Of a DNA stretch of 39,370 nucleotides, positions 28,430 to 35,782 are shown piece by piece (within the stretch, counting starts at the first letter, position 1; the number at the start of each line of letters is the position of its first letter). Position numbers and translations under genes: made by a program. The DNA is from Bacteroidota bacterium (GTDB lineage: Bacteria; Bacteroidota; Bacteroidia; Bacteroidales; FEN-979), in the NCBI GenBank assembly GCA_026391795.1, contig JAPLDI010000044.1:1-39370 (forward strand), given 5' to 3'. The notes under the pieces are model-generated. The model was not told the origin of the DNA. It saw only the letters and a program-made list of their open reading frames with translations, and made no database searches.

Positions 28430-28460
28430 TTGTCTTTTAAAAATGGAATAAATAGTTTTG
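28430..28460 (+). promoter_or_regulatory. Bacteroidota promoter of the sigma-54 regulator
   Basis: TTG (28430-28432), a 20-nt spacer and TAGTTTTG (28453-28460) match the housekeeping consensus exactly. Transcription should start near 28467, giving a leader of about 125 nt before the regulator ATG. Confidence 0.7.
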
Positions 28461-28592
28461 TTTTGGCGATTCTACCAGCTGTATTCTTTATTTAACACCC
28501 TTATTTATCCTGACCTGGGTGCAAATGCGCATCAATAAAAGGGTCATGGAATATAGACTATTCTTTAGCAGACTAAACTCAGATACGGAAGA

Positions 28593-29972
28593 ATGCATAG
28601 ATTGAAAATACTGATTGTTGACCGCCAGTACAAAATTGAAGAAGCATTAAATGGTTTCCTTGGTAACAAAAACCTGGTCATTCACCATGTTGCTGACGCC
28701 CGCGAAGCAATCACGACCCTGAAGGAGAGCCAAATTGATCTTGCACTCGTAAACCTGAATGATTACAATATAAATACGGAAGTTCTGCACCGGTTGAATA
28801 GAGACTTTCCCGAAACCGATGCCGTATTTTTTGATGAAACAGGCGAGAGAGAGCACCTGTTCAGTTCCTTTGATTCGGGAAATTTCGTTTACATCTCAAA
28901 ACCTTTTAACTGGAGTGAGCTCTCAAAAAGAATTTTTCAATCACGTTCCTATCAAAACTTTCAGAAAAAACTTGATCAGCTTGATCAGAATTTCAGAAAA
29001 CTGAAGGAAATCATCGGGGAAAGAGGCGGATGTAAATTGATCGGAGCCAGTCCTGCATTAAAAACGCTGGCGAGTTTGATCCTTATGGTGGCCGAGTCTG
29101 ACGATACATCCGTCCTGATTACCGGAGAAAGCGGAACGGGAAAGGAACTTGTTGCCCGTGCTATTCATTTAGCCGGAAACCGGTTCAAACATCCGTTCCA
29201 TGCCGTCAACTGCTCCGCCATTCCGGAGAGCCTTTTTGAAAGTGAATTCTTTGGGTACCACAAAGGTGCTTTTACAGGTGCAACTGAGAAATCGACCGGC
29301 TGGTTTGAATCTTCAGACAACGGAACCCTGTTTCTTGATGAAGTCACTGATCTATCGCTCTGCATGCAATCAAAATTTCTCAGGGTCCTTGACGATAAGA
29401 AAATCAGCAGGATCGGTTCTCACCAGGAAATTTCGGTGAACCTCCGGATCATTTCAGCATCCAATGTGGATTTTATCCCTTTACTATCCAGGCAGTCTTT
29501 CCGGGAAGATCTTTATCACCGTTTAAATTCCTTTCATATTCACATTCCACCCCTCAGGGAAAGGAAAGAAGATATCCCGGTGATAATCGATCACTTTATT
29601 TCAGAAATTTCCTCCCGGCTGAAAAAACCGAAGAATGATGTTTGCCCCTATGCAATTGAAAAATTGACTGATTATTCCTTCCCGGGAAATGTAAGAGAAT
29701 TAAGGAATATGGTTGAACGAGCCGTTATCCTGGCCCAAAACCAGAAGCTAAAACTGCACCATTTCTGCATTGAAAACGGAGGGAAAACCACCCTCGGCAT
29801 TAACCCGTGTTCAGAACGATCGTCGACACTCATTGAAGTCGAAATGCATGCAATTGCGGACGCGCTTCAAAAAACACACAACAACAAGTCAAAAGCGGCG
29901 GCAATTCTTTCCATCTCACGCCAGGCCCTGGACCGGAAAATAGTGAAATGGAACATCCCTATCCCTGCCTGA
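28593..29972 (+). CDS. Sigma-54-dependent transcriptional activator with degenerate receiver
   Basis: This 459-residue NtrC-type activator has a receiver-like domain at residues 4-125 (LKILIVDRQYKIEEAL), but the acceptor position is Asn54 (LALVNLNDYN) although the later Lys is kept (YISKPFNW). A coiled-coil-like linker (DQLDQNFRKLKEIIG) leads to the AAA+ domain: Walker A ITGESGTGKELVARAIH (near 175), the sigma-54 contact loop GAFTGATEKSTG (near 230), Walker B GTLFLDEV, and the arginine region FREDLYHRLNSFHIHIPPLR. A Fis-type HTH ends the protein (SKAAAILSISRQALDRKI). It should remodel sigma-54 holoenzyme. Asn in place of Asp suggests phosphorylation-independent control. A matching promoter lies 200 nt downstream. 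Confidence 0.92.
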   Translation: MHRLKILIVDRQYKIEEALNGFLGNKNLVIHHVADAREAITTLKESQIDLALVNLNDYNINTEVLHRLNRDFPETDAVFFDETGEREHLFSSFDSGNFVYISKPFNWSELSKRIFQSRSYQNFQKKLDQLDQNFRKLKEIIGERGGCKLIGASPALKTLASLILMVAESDDTSVLITGESGTGKELVARAIHLAGNRFKHPFHAVNCSAIPESLFESEFFGYHKGAFTGATEKSTGWFESSDNGTLFLDEVTDLSLCMQSKFLRVLDDKKISRIGSHQEISVNLRIISASNVDFIPLLSRQSFREDLYHRLNSFHIHIPPLRERKEDIPVIIDHFISEISSRLKKPKNDVCPYAIEKLTDYSFPGNVRELRNMVERAVILAQNQKLKLHHFCIENGGKTTLGINPCSERSSTLIEVEMHAIADALQKTHNNKSKAAAILSISRQALDRKIVKWNIPIPA

Positions 29973-30055
29973 GATTCCTTTTTTGCCTTTGAACTGCCCG
30001 ATTCCGGACAGTCGCCCGATTTCAAACACTTTCAGAAAAAGACTGAATCACTGAC

Positions 30056-30101
30056 CATTCGGTAATTTGTTTAGAAACAATCTGACGAATATGCCCGAAT
30101 G
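30056..30101 (+). promoter_or_regulatory. Nested dyad, candidate enhancer for the sigma-54 activator
   Basis: The perfect dyad TTGTTTAGAAACAA (30067-30080) lies inside a second inverted pair, CATTCGG (30056-30062) and CCGAATG (30095-30101). It is about 95-120 bp upstream of the GG-N10-GC element, where enhancer sites of NtrC-type activators usually lie. Binding is inferred. Confidence 0.4.
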
Positions 30102-30173
30102 CGGTAGATTCATCAAAACGGCCGCCTCGTTTATTACTATTTATATATCTGATATTTAATTATTTAACCAAAA

Positions 30174-30189
30174 AGGCATAAAGTTTGCA
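30174..30189 (+). promoter_or_regulatory. Sigma-54-type (-24/-12) promoter element
   Basis: AGGCATAAAGTTTGCA has GG at 30175-30176 and GC at 30187-30188 with exactly 10 nt between, and agrees well with the consensus TGGCAC-N5-TTGC. The predicted start is near 30200. Downstream lie a 38-codon frame and, 365 nt away, the large lipoprotein gene. Confidence 0.55.
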
Positions 30190-30245
30190 AAGATAGAGGC
30201 AGCTGCATTTCTGAGAAACATCATTTGAATTCGACGGAGCCAAAA

Positions 30246-30362
30246 ATGGATAAAATGGAAAACATTCACACATCTTTCGTACGCTTCTTCCCAATTCCGC
30301 ATGCAAACGGATCTTTTGCTAAAAGGAATTTCAGAAGAAGAACCCGGGATTCTCCTGTATGA
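30246..30362 (+). CDS. Possible small ORF downstream of the sigma-54-type promoter
   Basis: ATG 30246 to TGA 30360-30362 encodes 38 residues starting MDKMENIHTSFVRFFP, with an Arg-rich tail (KRNFRRRTRDS). It begins about 45 nt after the predicted transcription start. There is no recognised domain, signal or relative. It may be a leader peptide, a small basic protein, or chance. Confidence 0.2.
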   Translation: MDKMENIHTSFVRFFPIPHANGSFAKRNFRRRTRDSPV

Positions 30363-30565
30363 AAATTCAGGGAATTTGCTGCAGGATTCATCCTAATTAA
30401 CCCGAACCAGTGAATTAATGAGCGGAAGTAGTTACTATTCATGCATCCGTCAATCGCAGCAGAAATAAAGATCTCAAAAAAAGGTATTTAACAGGTTTTT
30501 CTGACTCAATTGGGAAAAACCAAGGGTAATTCACAACTAATAAAGTAAACTTAAAACCTGAAACC

Positions 30566-32065
30566 ATGAGAAAAATTTTATGTATGCTTGCAGTCATACT
30601 TGTAGCTTTCGCAGCTACCAATTGCAAAAAAGAGATGAAGGAACAACCCACTCTTGCGACGCAGGGGGAACTCCAGTTTAACATCAATTCTGTTTTTCAG
30701 AATCACGGTTCCCTGAAAGATTTGCCAGACACGATTATTTGCACCGAAAAACCTGCAAGTTATGTCATGTACAAATTTGTTGGCGAGCCCCTGAAAAGGA
30801 TCCCAGTATTTTATATCGGGTCCATTCCATGGACAAACGCAATCAAGTTATCGGCAGGGGCGCATGTCCTGGAAGAGTTTTATGTCATGAATGACAACAA
30901 CACTCCGACTGATTTTTCAGATGATATCCTGCTGGAAGCTACTCCGCATGTCGAAAGTGTATTTGCAAAATATGTAACGACTCCTCTTCTCCAGGATATT
31001 TATATCACTGTAGATAAAAAGCTTGAATTCAAGATCGACGTCTGCTGTTTCAAACCTGCCTATTATAATTTGTTCGGGTTTGTCTATTTCTACGTAAATG
31101 AAATTATTATCCGCGAACAGTGTTTCTTTGGCGACTTCTGCATCAAGAACAAAGCCGATTATAACGAATCACCCTATGCTGAGCAAACCGGATGGTTGGG
31201 GAACCCCGGTCCGTTTATCGATGTCCCTGCCATTTTCAAAATTAAAGTCTATAGAAACGACGAACTGCAGGAAACTTTCCAGAATTCCAACCAGGGTGAA
31301 AAGCTATGTATCACATACGCGGATTATAAACAGCAGGTGGATCATTTCAAGTTCGAGTTGTATATTCTTGTGAAACAGGGACCTGCTTTCGTTTATCTTC
31401 TGATGCATACCTGGGTGTTTGATGATATCAGCAACATTGAAGCAGGACAAGACGGCGTGGTCGATTTTGTTCTCGGGAACTGCTATGATCCGGCAAATCC
31501 GCCTGACCTTGTGATGCCACCGTGGATGAACTTACCAGCCACCTGTACCTACCAGATTCCAGGATCACAATATGCTCCGGGTGTATTAGGTGCTTATGTA
31601 GATGCTTTGCTGGGCGGAATACCTGCCGGTTATGAAATTCACAATGGGCTGTATGCTTCCTGGTGTGCTGACCATGAGACAAATATTTACCTTGGTTCGC
31701 TGTATTTCATGAATGTTTACAGCTCACTGCATCCGGAACTGCTTCCTCCGTTTGCCGCAGACGGGAAATGGGCAAAGATCAACTGGATGTTCAACCATCT
31801 TGACTGGTACCCGGGATATCATTGGTATGATTTACAGCAAGTCATCTGGCTGTATGATAATCCTCCCTGGAATGGCGTGAACCACAGTGGTGTGCCTGAC
31901 CTGACCCCGCTGGCCACCCAGATACAAGCCGACTGCGATACTTATGGAGTCGGTTATGTTCCACCTCCGGGGGGATGGGCCACGATTATTTTTATCCCAA
32001 CGGATACACCGCCGGGTGCCCAATATCCAACTGTTCAGACCATGATTATAAAAATTGATCCTTAA
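30566..32065 (+). CDS. Large lipoprotein with possible Cys-Gln thioester-like C-terminal domain
   Basis: This 499-residue protein has a lipoprotein signal (CMLAVILVAFAATNC, lipidated Cys at 20, followed by KKEMKEQP). The middle part (about 35-300) appears beta-rich, with aromatic strands and Cys pairs (DVCCF, EQCFFGDFC). The C-terminal region reads GLYASWCADHETNIYLGS (Cys367), then WAKINWMFNHL, then YDLQQVIWLYDNPPW (Gln424, followed at +3/+4 by Ile-Trp). That Cys...QxxIW arrangement is how thioester (TED/TQXA) adhesin domains look, where Cys and Gln form an internal bond. The assignment is inference. There is no T9SS sorting domain. It may be sigma-54 controlled. Confidence 0.7.
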   Translation: MRKILCMLAVILVAFAATNCKKEMKEQPTLATQGELQFNINSVFQNHGSLKDLPDTIICTEKPASYVMYKFVGEPLKRIPVFYIGSIPWTNAIKLSAGAHVLEEFYVMNDNNTPTDFSDDILLEATPHVESVFAKYVTTPLLQDIYITVDKKLEFKIDVCCFKPAYYNLFGFVYFYVNEIIIREQCFFGDFCIKNKADYNESPYAEQTGWLGNPGPFIDVPAIFKIKVYRNDELQETFQNSNQGEKLCITYADYKQQVDHFKFELYILVKQGPAFVYLLMHTWVFDDISNIEAGQDGVVDFVLGNCYDPANPPDLVMPPWMNLPATCTYQIPGSQYAPGVLGAYVDALLGGIPAGYEIHNGLYASWCADHETNIYLGSLYFMNVYSSLHPELLPPFAADGKWAKINWMFNHLDWYPGYHWYDLQQVIWLYDNPPWNGVNHSGVPDLTPLATQIQADCDTYGVGYVPPPGGWATIIFIPTDTPPGAQYPTVQTMIIKIDP

Positions 32066-32084
32066 TCCGGTCTGCTGATAATGA

Positions 32085-32119
32085 GGAATTCCCCTGATCC
32101 CTCACTCCGGGGGAATTCC
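32085..32119 (+). terminator. Strong hairpin between the two lipoprotein genes
   Basis: GGAATTCCCC (32085-32094) pairs with GGGGAATTCC (32110-32119) around a 15-nt loop, 19 nt after the large lipoprotein stop. Only a short TTC ATTT follows, so termination may be partial. It could instead stabilise the upstream mRNA. Confidence 0.55.
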
Positions 32120-32152
32120 TTCATTTACAGTCATCTTTTCCATCCTTCAATC

Positions 32153-32548
32153 ATGAGACTACGAATAAAAATATCACTCCTGATCCTCTCTGTCGCATGC
32201 ATAACCATGACCGGGTGCAATAAGCCTGAAGAGGAAGTCAGGATTTTGAGGTATCATTCCGGTAAATTGGGACCGGGTGACAGCAGTGTAAAAATAGCGT
32301 TGCCGCAATTCCGGCCTTTTGCAACGGAATTGGCATTCGTGAAGCTGATGTTTTACCCTCCGGCAGATTCATCCATGATCACTGTAACCGGCAAATGCAG
32401 GACAGGGTGGTCAGGAAATGATTCAATAATCGGTTGCTATTCAGTATTTGATTATACCGTCGACTTAAGCAGGATTTCCGATACGGTTGTTTTCAAATGT
32501 AATAAGAGAGACCGTTATAGTACTTACCGATACGTATTATCGTATTAA
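32153..32548 (+). CDS. Small lipoprotein of unknown function
   Basis: This 131-residue protein has a clear lipobox (LILSVACITMTGC, Cys at 22, then NKPEEE). The mature part, about 110 residues, is beta-rich with a Cys near the middle (GKCRTGW), GCYSVFDYTVDL, and FKCNKRDRYS near the end. I do not recognise the family. I chose ATG 32153 because the signal peptide starts there; an upstream in-frame ATG at 32081 would place about 24 polar residues before the signal and lies before the hairpin. It follows the thioester-like lipoprotein gene and may share its transcript. Confidence 0.65.
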   Translation: MRLRIKISLLILSVACITMTGCNKPEEEVRILRYHSGKLGPGDSSVKIALPQFRPFATELAFVKLMFYPPADSSMITVTGKCRTGWSGNDSIIGCYSVFDYTVDLSRISDTVVFKCNKRDRYSTYRYVLSY

Positions 32549-32893
32549 GAAGTTTTGATTTACAGGTTGGAAATAAAATAGTGATTTGAGGGGGTATCTG
32601 GGGTTGACCCTGTTTCCCTGATAAAAAAAAGTCTGAGAGTTGACCAAGCCAGTAAAATTGAATGGAGAGTTGTATCAGGTCATGAAATTTTACTGAGAAC
32701 GTCAGGAAATGGGGGAATCCCCAGCCTGGGAGAAATCGCAAGAGTAAAAAAAAGGCTTTTCAGCCTCCTGCCATACGTCCTGCAGCATCAGGCAATCTGA
32801 CTCCGATCCCAAAACGGAGTGAGGCTGAAAGCCCTCCCAGTATTTAACCGCGTGTCAGTGAACCGGAAGAATTGCGTAAGATCCACCTTTACT
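32549..32893. other. Non-coding stretch upstream of tRNA-Val
   Basis: There is no gene in these roughly 345 nt. The first 200 nt show only short runs and a small GGGGAATCCCC dyad near 32713. The folded element at 32754-32833 is listed separately. Confidence 0.6.
32754..32833 (+). ncRNA. Candidate structured RNA with three-way-junction-like fold
   Basis: An outer helix of 13 pairs with one bulged T joins 32754-32767 (GGCTTTTCAGCCTC) to 32821-32833 (GAGGCTGAAAGCC). Inside are ACTCCG/CGGAGT (32800-32805 with 32815-32820), abutting the outer helix, and a TGCC/GGCA or CCTG/CAGG arm near 32769-32794. It follows an A8 tract, so on the minus strand it would be a hairpin followed by T8 and could act as a terminator. 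It lies 100 nt before tRNA-Val. No known riboswitch family is recognised. Confidence 0.4.
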
Positions 32894-32923
32894 TTGGTGA
32901 TGTGAAAATAATTTCTACCTTTG
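32894..32923 (+). promoter_or_regulatory. Bacteroidota promoter of tRNA-Val
   Basis: TTG (32894-32896), a 19-nt spacer and TACCTTTG (32916-32923) match the consensus perfectly. The tRNA begins 11 nt downstream. Confidence 0.85.
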
Positions 32924-32934
32924 CACCCGCTTCC

Positions 32935-33009
32935 GGGAGTTTAGCTCAGTTGGTTCAGAGCATCTGCCTTACAAGCAGAGGGTCACTGGTTCGAATCCAG
33001 TAACTCCCA
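32935..33009 (+). tRNA. tRNA-Val (anticodon UAC)
   Basis: The cloverleaf is complete: acceptor stem GGGAGTT/AACTCCC, D arm with AGCTCAGTTGGTTCAGAGC, anticodon stem TCTGC/GCAGA with loop CTTACAA (anticodon TAC), T arm with GGTTCGAATCC, and discriminator A. The 3' CCA is not encoded (CAAG follows). A consensus promoter precedes it and a terminator follows 13 nt later, so it is a single-gene unit. No integrase or repeated tRNA 3' end was seen nearby. Confidence 0.97.
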
Positions 33010-33021
33010 CAAGAAGATCAG

Positions 33022-33052
33022 CCACTTATGATTAATTCATAGGTGGTTTTTT
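33022..33052 (+). terminator. Intrinsic terminator of tRNA-Val
   Basis: CCACTTATG (33022-33030) and CATAGGTGG (33038-33046) form a 9-bp stem with one G-T pair and a 7-nt loop, followed by six T. Confidence 0.85.
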
Positions 33053-33199
33053 ATTTTGTTGAATACTTTTATTGAACAAAACGGAATAGTTGACCACCTT
33101 CTGCCGGTTTTGACCGACCCTATACTATTAACAATCATTCAAATGAATGGGTCACGCTATTTCGCCGAAGGCAGGTCAAACCGAGCGTTTTTTCAGTCC

Positions 33200-33291
33200 T
33201 ACAGTCTTCCTACAGTCTTCCTACAATCTCGCTTCAGAAACAAAATGCAAAAAACATTTTGACCTGAAAGGAAGACTGTAGGAAGACTGTA
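33200..33291. repeat. Long nested inverted repeat built from 11-bp units
   Basis: Two perfect 23-bp arms (33200-33222 and 33269-33291) face each other across 46 nt. Each arm is about two copies of an 11-bp unit (CCTACAGTCTT and its complement). Inside, TTCAG/CTGAA (33233-33237 with 33264-33268) stacks directly on the right arm, and CAAAATG/CATTTTG (33241-33247 with 33255-33261) closes a 7-nt loop. Further diverged 11-bp units continue to about 33300. Confidence 0.8.
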
Positions 33292-33345
33292 CAAAGACTG
33301 TACAAATACAATTCGAAGACTGAAGCTCTCCCGGACATTATAAAC

Positions 33346-33373
33346 CTTCATTCTTCATTCTTCATTCTTCATT
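33346..33373. repeat. Heptamer tandem repeat (CTTCATT x4)
   Basis: Four exact copies of CTTCATT. The unit is the reverse complement of the AATGAAG unit near 1893, so the same word occurs in opposite orientation 31 kb away. It lies about 37 nt upstream of the tamL promoter element. Confidence 0.9.
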
Positions 33374-33409
33374 TTTCCATCCCCGTCCCGCACTGTTAAT
33401 TTTTCTCCT

Positions 33410-33417
33410 TACTTTTG
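33410..33417 (+). promoter_or_regulatory. -7 element (TACTTTTG) of tamL
   Basis: A perfect TAnnTTTG lies 25 nt before the TTG start codon at 33443, the same spacing as at other genes here. No TTG is seen at -33. Confidence 0.55.
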
Positions 33418-33442
33418 TTTCCATACTTTTTATTACAATCGT

Positions 33443-35782
33443 TTGGGAAGAAGACAAACATCCGGTGCTTTGCTCCTGCTCCTGGCAATGCTTTTTATTG
33501 CCGGGTGCAATGTGACCAAAGACTTTCCCCCGGGGCAGTACCTTCTGATCAAGAACAAGTTCAAGGTCTCTTCGGGCAAAGTCAGTTCTGACGATCTCTC
33601 CGGCTATCTTCAGCAGGAACCCAATTCCAAACTGTTCGGGCTGTTCAGGACAAACATCGCATTCTACAATGCAGGTTCAAAAGGCAAGGAGACAAAGTTT
33701 AAGAAATGGATGAGAACCAAACCCGGAACCGCCCCTGTTTTGCTGGATTCAAACCTCAATTCAATTGCCAGGAAACAGATGAGTCTCTACCTGGCCAACA
33801 AAGGGTATTTTAATGCCACGGTGAAAGATTCTGTAATCTTTCACAGGAAAAAAGCCACGGTAGTTTATCTTGTGAAGCTCAACACTCCTTATACCATCCG
33901 CAGCATTAAATATGCAATCGCAGATACATCACTAGCAAAATTTGTCTGCCTCGATACGGCCAAAACGCTCATCCATCAAGGCCAGAACTACGACATGTAC
34001 CTTTTGGATGCGGAACGAACCAGGATCACGACCGCACTGATGAATCACGGGTACTATCATTTTTCGAATCTGTATGTCCATTACCGGATCGACAGCACGT
34101 TTAACAGGAATGTTATGGATATAACCAAGGAAATACGGAACCCGGTAGTTCCCTCCCTTGATTATCTCGGGACGTTCATTGAGTCAAAACATGAACGGTA
34201 TACCATTGGCAGGATCATGATAAACCCTGATTACAGCCTGCTGCAGTCAGATTCCCTTACTTTTGATACCCTGGTTGTGACATTCAAAGCTTCAAGGCAC
34301 GATACAACCGGCAACACCTATTATTTTTTGTACAAGAACAAAATGAAGTTAAAGCCCCGGACCTTGTCACAGATGATCTTTCTGAAGAGCGGCACTTATT
34401 ATAACCTCAACGATGTCAGCCAGACCTATTCACAGCTGGCGATGCTCCAGGTTTTTAACTATACCAATATCCAAATGCATGAAGCTGCTGGAGCCGGGCT
34501 GAATACCCGTGACAAGCTCGACTGTAAAATCCTTCTTTCGCGTGCCCCTGTTCATTCTTTTTCCGTCTCCACCGATGTAACCAACTCAGCCGGAGCCTTC
34601 GGGCTGCAGGGAAGTATCGGGTATATGAACAGGAACCTGTTCAGGGGTGCCCAGCTTTTCAGGATCAGCCTTAACGGCGCAGCCCAGATGCAAGCCAGTA
34701 GCGGCGATGTAACAACGAATCTTATCAACACCATCGAGCTCGGTATCACTACCAGTCTAACGTTTCCCCAGTTCCTGTTCCCCATCCGGCCCGAAAGAGT
34801 ATCGAAAAAATTTAAACCACGCACAACGATCACGCTGGGTTACAACTTCCAGCGAAGAATTGACTACGACCGTCATATCTCCAACATCTCCTTTGGCTAC
34901 AGCTGGAACCAGAATGAAAAAATAAAGCATATGATCAATCCGGTTGAAATCACGATGGTGAAAATCTGGCCCGACTCGACCTTTACTGCCTACCTTAACA
35001 GTCTTACAGACAAACGGTTGAAAAACCAGTACACCAATCACCTGGTTGCCGGGTTAAAATACACTTTTACCTACACCGGGCAGGATGTTCAGAAAGTCAA
35101 GGATTTCTTTTACATCCGGTCCAACTTTGAAACCGGAGGAAACCTGATCTATGCCGTGGATGAAATGTTTAAAGTGCCAAAAACCGACGGCTTTTATACT
35201 CTGTTCAATATTCCCTATTCGCAATTTGTCCGTCCCGACATGGACGTGCGCTTTTACCATTTTTTCAACAAGACCACTTCGCTGGTATCACGGGTTTACG
35301 CAGGCTTCGGCGTTCCCTATGGAAATTCCATCTCCCTTCCATTTGAAAAAGCATTCTTTGCCGGCGGATCCAATGACATCAGGGGGTGGAAAATGGGGAC
35401 ATTGGGGCCGGGTCATTACCATAATGACACGCTTGAAACCTACGACCAGACCGGGGATATGCAGCTGCAGTTCAACCTCGAATACCGTTTCCCGGTGTAC
35501 AAGTATTTCCGTTCTGCATTTTTTATGGACCTGGGAAATGTCTGGCTTCTGAAGGAGACCCCCGACCTGCCCGGGGGGAAATTTGAGCTGAAATATTTCT
35601 GGGATGATACAGCCATTGATCTTGGCGTGGGCATCCGCGCTGATTTTGATTATTTTATCGTGCGGTTCGATCCGGCGGTTCCCATCAAAGTCCCCTACTA
35701 CTTTGAAAATAACCACTGGTATGTCACTAAACTCAGGCTGACAGATATCATCTGGAACTTCGGGATTGGCTATCCCTTCTGA
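33443..35782 (+). CDS. tamL: BamA/TamA-family outer-membrane lipoprotein (TamL type)
   Basis: This 779-residue protein has a lipoprotein signal (LLLLLAMLFIAGCNVTKDFP, Cys about 22), POTRA-like repeats (about 40-330, including TPYTIRSIKYAI and LKPRTLSQMIFLKSGTYYNL) and a C-terminal Omp85 barrel. The barrel region shows AFGLQGSIGYMNRNLFRGAQ and the Omp85 motif FAGGSNDIRGWKMGTLGPG near 645, ending in FGIGYPF with an aromatic terminal residue. Lipid-anchored TamA homologues are the Bacteroidota form and help insert outer-membrane proteins. The start is TTG at 33443: no in-frame ATG, GTG or TTG lies between it and the promoter element. Its stop abuts the convergent plug-protein gene. Confidence 0.88.
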   Translation: MGRRQTSGALLLLLAMLFIAGCNVTKDFPPGQYLLIKNKFKVSSGKVSSDDLSGYLQQEPNSKLFGLFRTNIAFYNAGSKGKETKFKKWMRTKPGTAPVLLDSNLNSIARKQMSLYLANKGYFNATVKDSVIFHRKKATVVYLVKLNTPYTIRSIKYAIADTSLAKFVCLDTAKTLIHQGQNYDMYLLDAERTRITTALMNHGYYHFSNLYVHYRIDSTFNRNVMDITKEIRNPVVPSLDYLGTFIESKHERYTIGRIMINPDYSLLQSDSLTFDTLVVTFKASRHDTTGNTYYFLYKNKMKLKPRTLSQMIFLKSGTYYNLNDVSQTYSQLAMLQVFNYTNIQMHEAAGAGLNTRDKLDCKILLSRAPVHSFSVSTDVTNSAGAFGLQGSIGYMNRNLFRGAQLFRISLNGAAQMQASSGDVTTNLINTIELGITTSLTFPQFLFPIRPERVSKKFKPRTTITLGYNFQRRIDYDRHISNISFGYSWNQNEKIKHMINPVEITMVKIWPDSTFTAYLNSLTDKRLKNQYTNHLVAGLKYTFTYTGQDVQKVKDFFYIRSNFETGGNLIYAVDEMFKVPKTDGFYTLFNIPYSQFVRPDMDVRFYHFFNKTTSLVSRVYAGFGVPYGNSISLPFEKAFFAGGSNDIRGWKMGTLGPGHYHNDTLETYDQTGDMQLQFNLEYRFPVYKYFRSAFFMDLGNVWLLKETPDLPGGKFELKYFWDDTAIDLGVGIRADFDYFIVRFDPAVPIKVPYYFENNHWYVTKLRLTDIIWNFGIGYPF

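Larger units (their letters stand above)
29973..30565. other. Intergenic region with putative sigma-54 control elements
   Basis: These 593 nt hold no sizeable gene. A dyad (30056-30101), a GG-N10-GC element (30174-30189) and a 38-codon open frame (30246-30362) are listed separately. The part from 30363 to 30565 shows nothing I recognise. Confidence 0.6.
33053..33409. other. Repeat-rich non-coding stretch before tamL
   Basis: I see no gene that I can support; a 68-codon frame from 33056 has no protein-like features. The stretch holds the nested inverted repeat (33200-33291) and a heptamer repeat (33346-33373). Confidence 0.6.

Noticed and set aside
28515-28535. Second GG-N10-GC element
   Set aside because: The surrounding bases (GGGTG and TGCGC) fit the sigma-54 consensus poorly, and a good housekeeping promoter lies just upstream.
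32935-33060. tRNA-Val as an integration site of a mobile element
   Set aside because: No integrase gene and no second copy of the tRNA 3' end were seen in the window.
33190-33300. CRISPR-like array
   Set aside because: The 11-bp units are contiguous and inverted, without unique spacers, and no cas gene is near.
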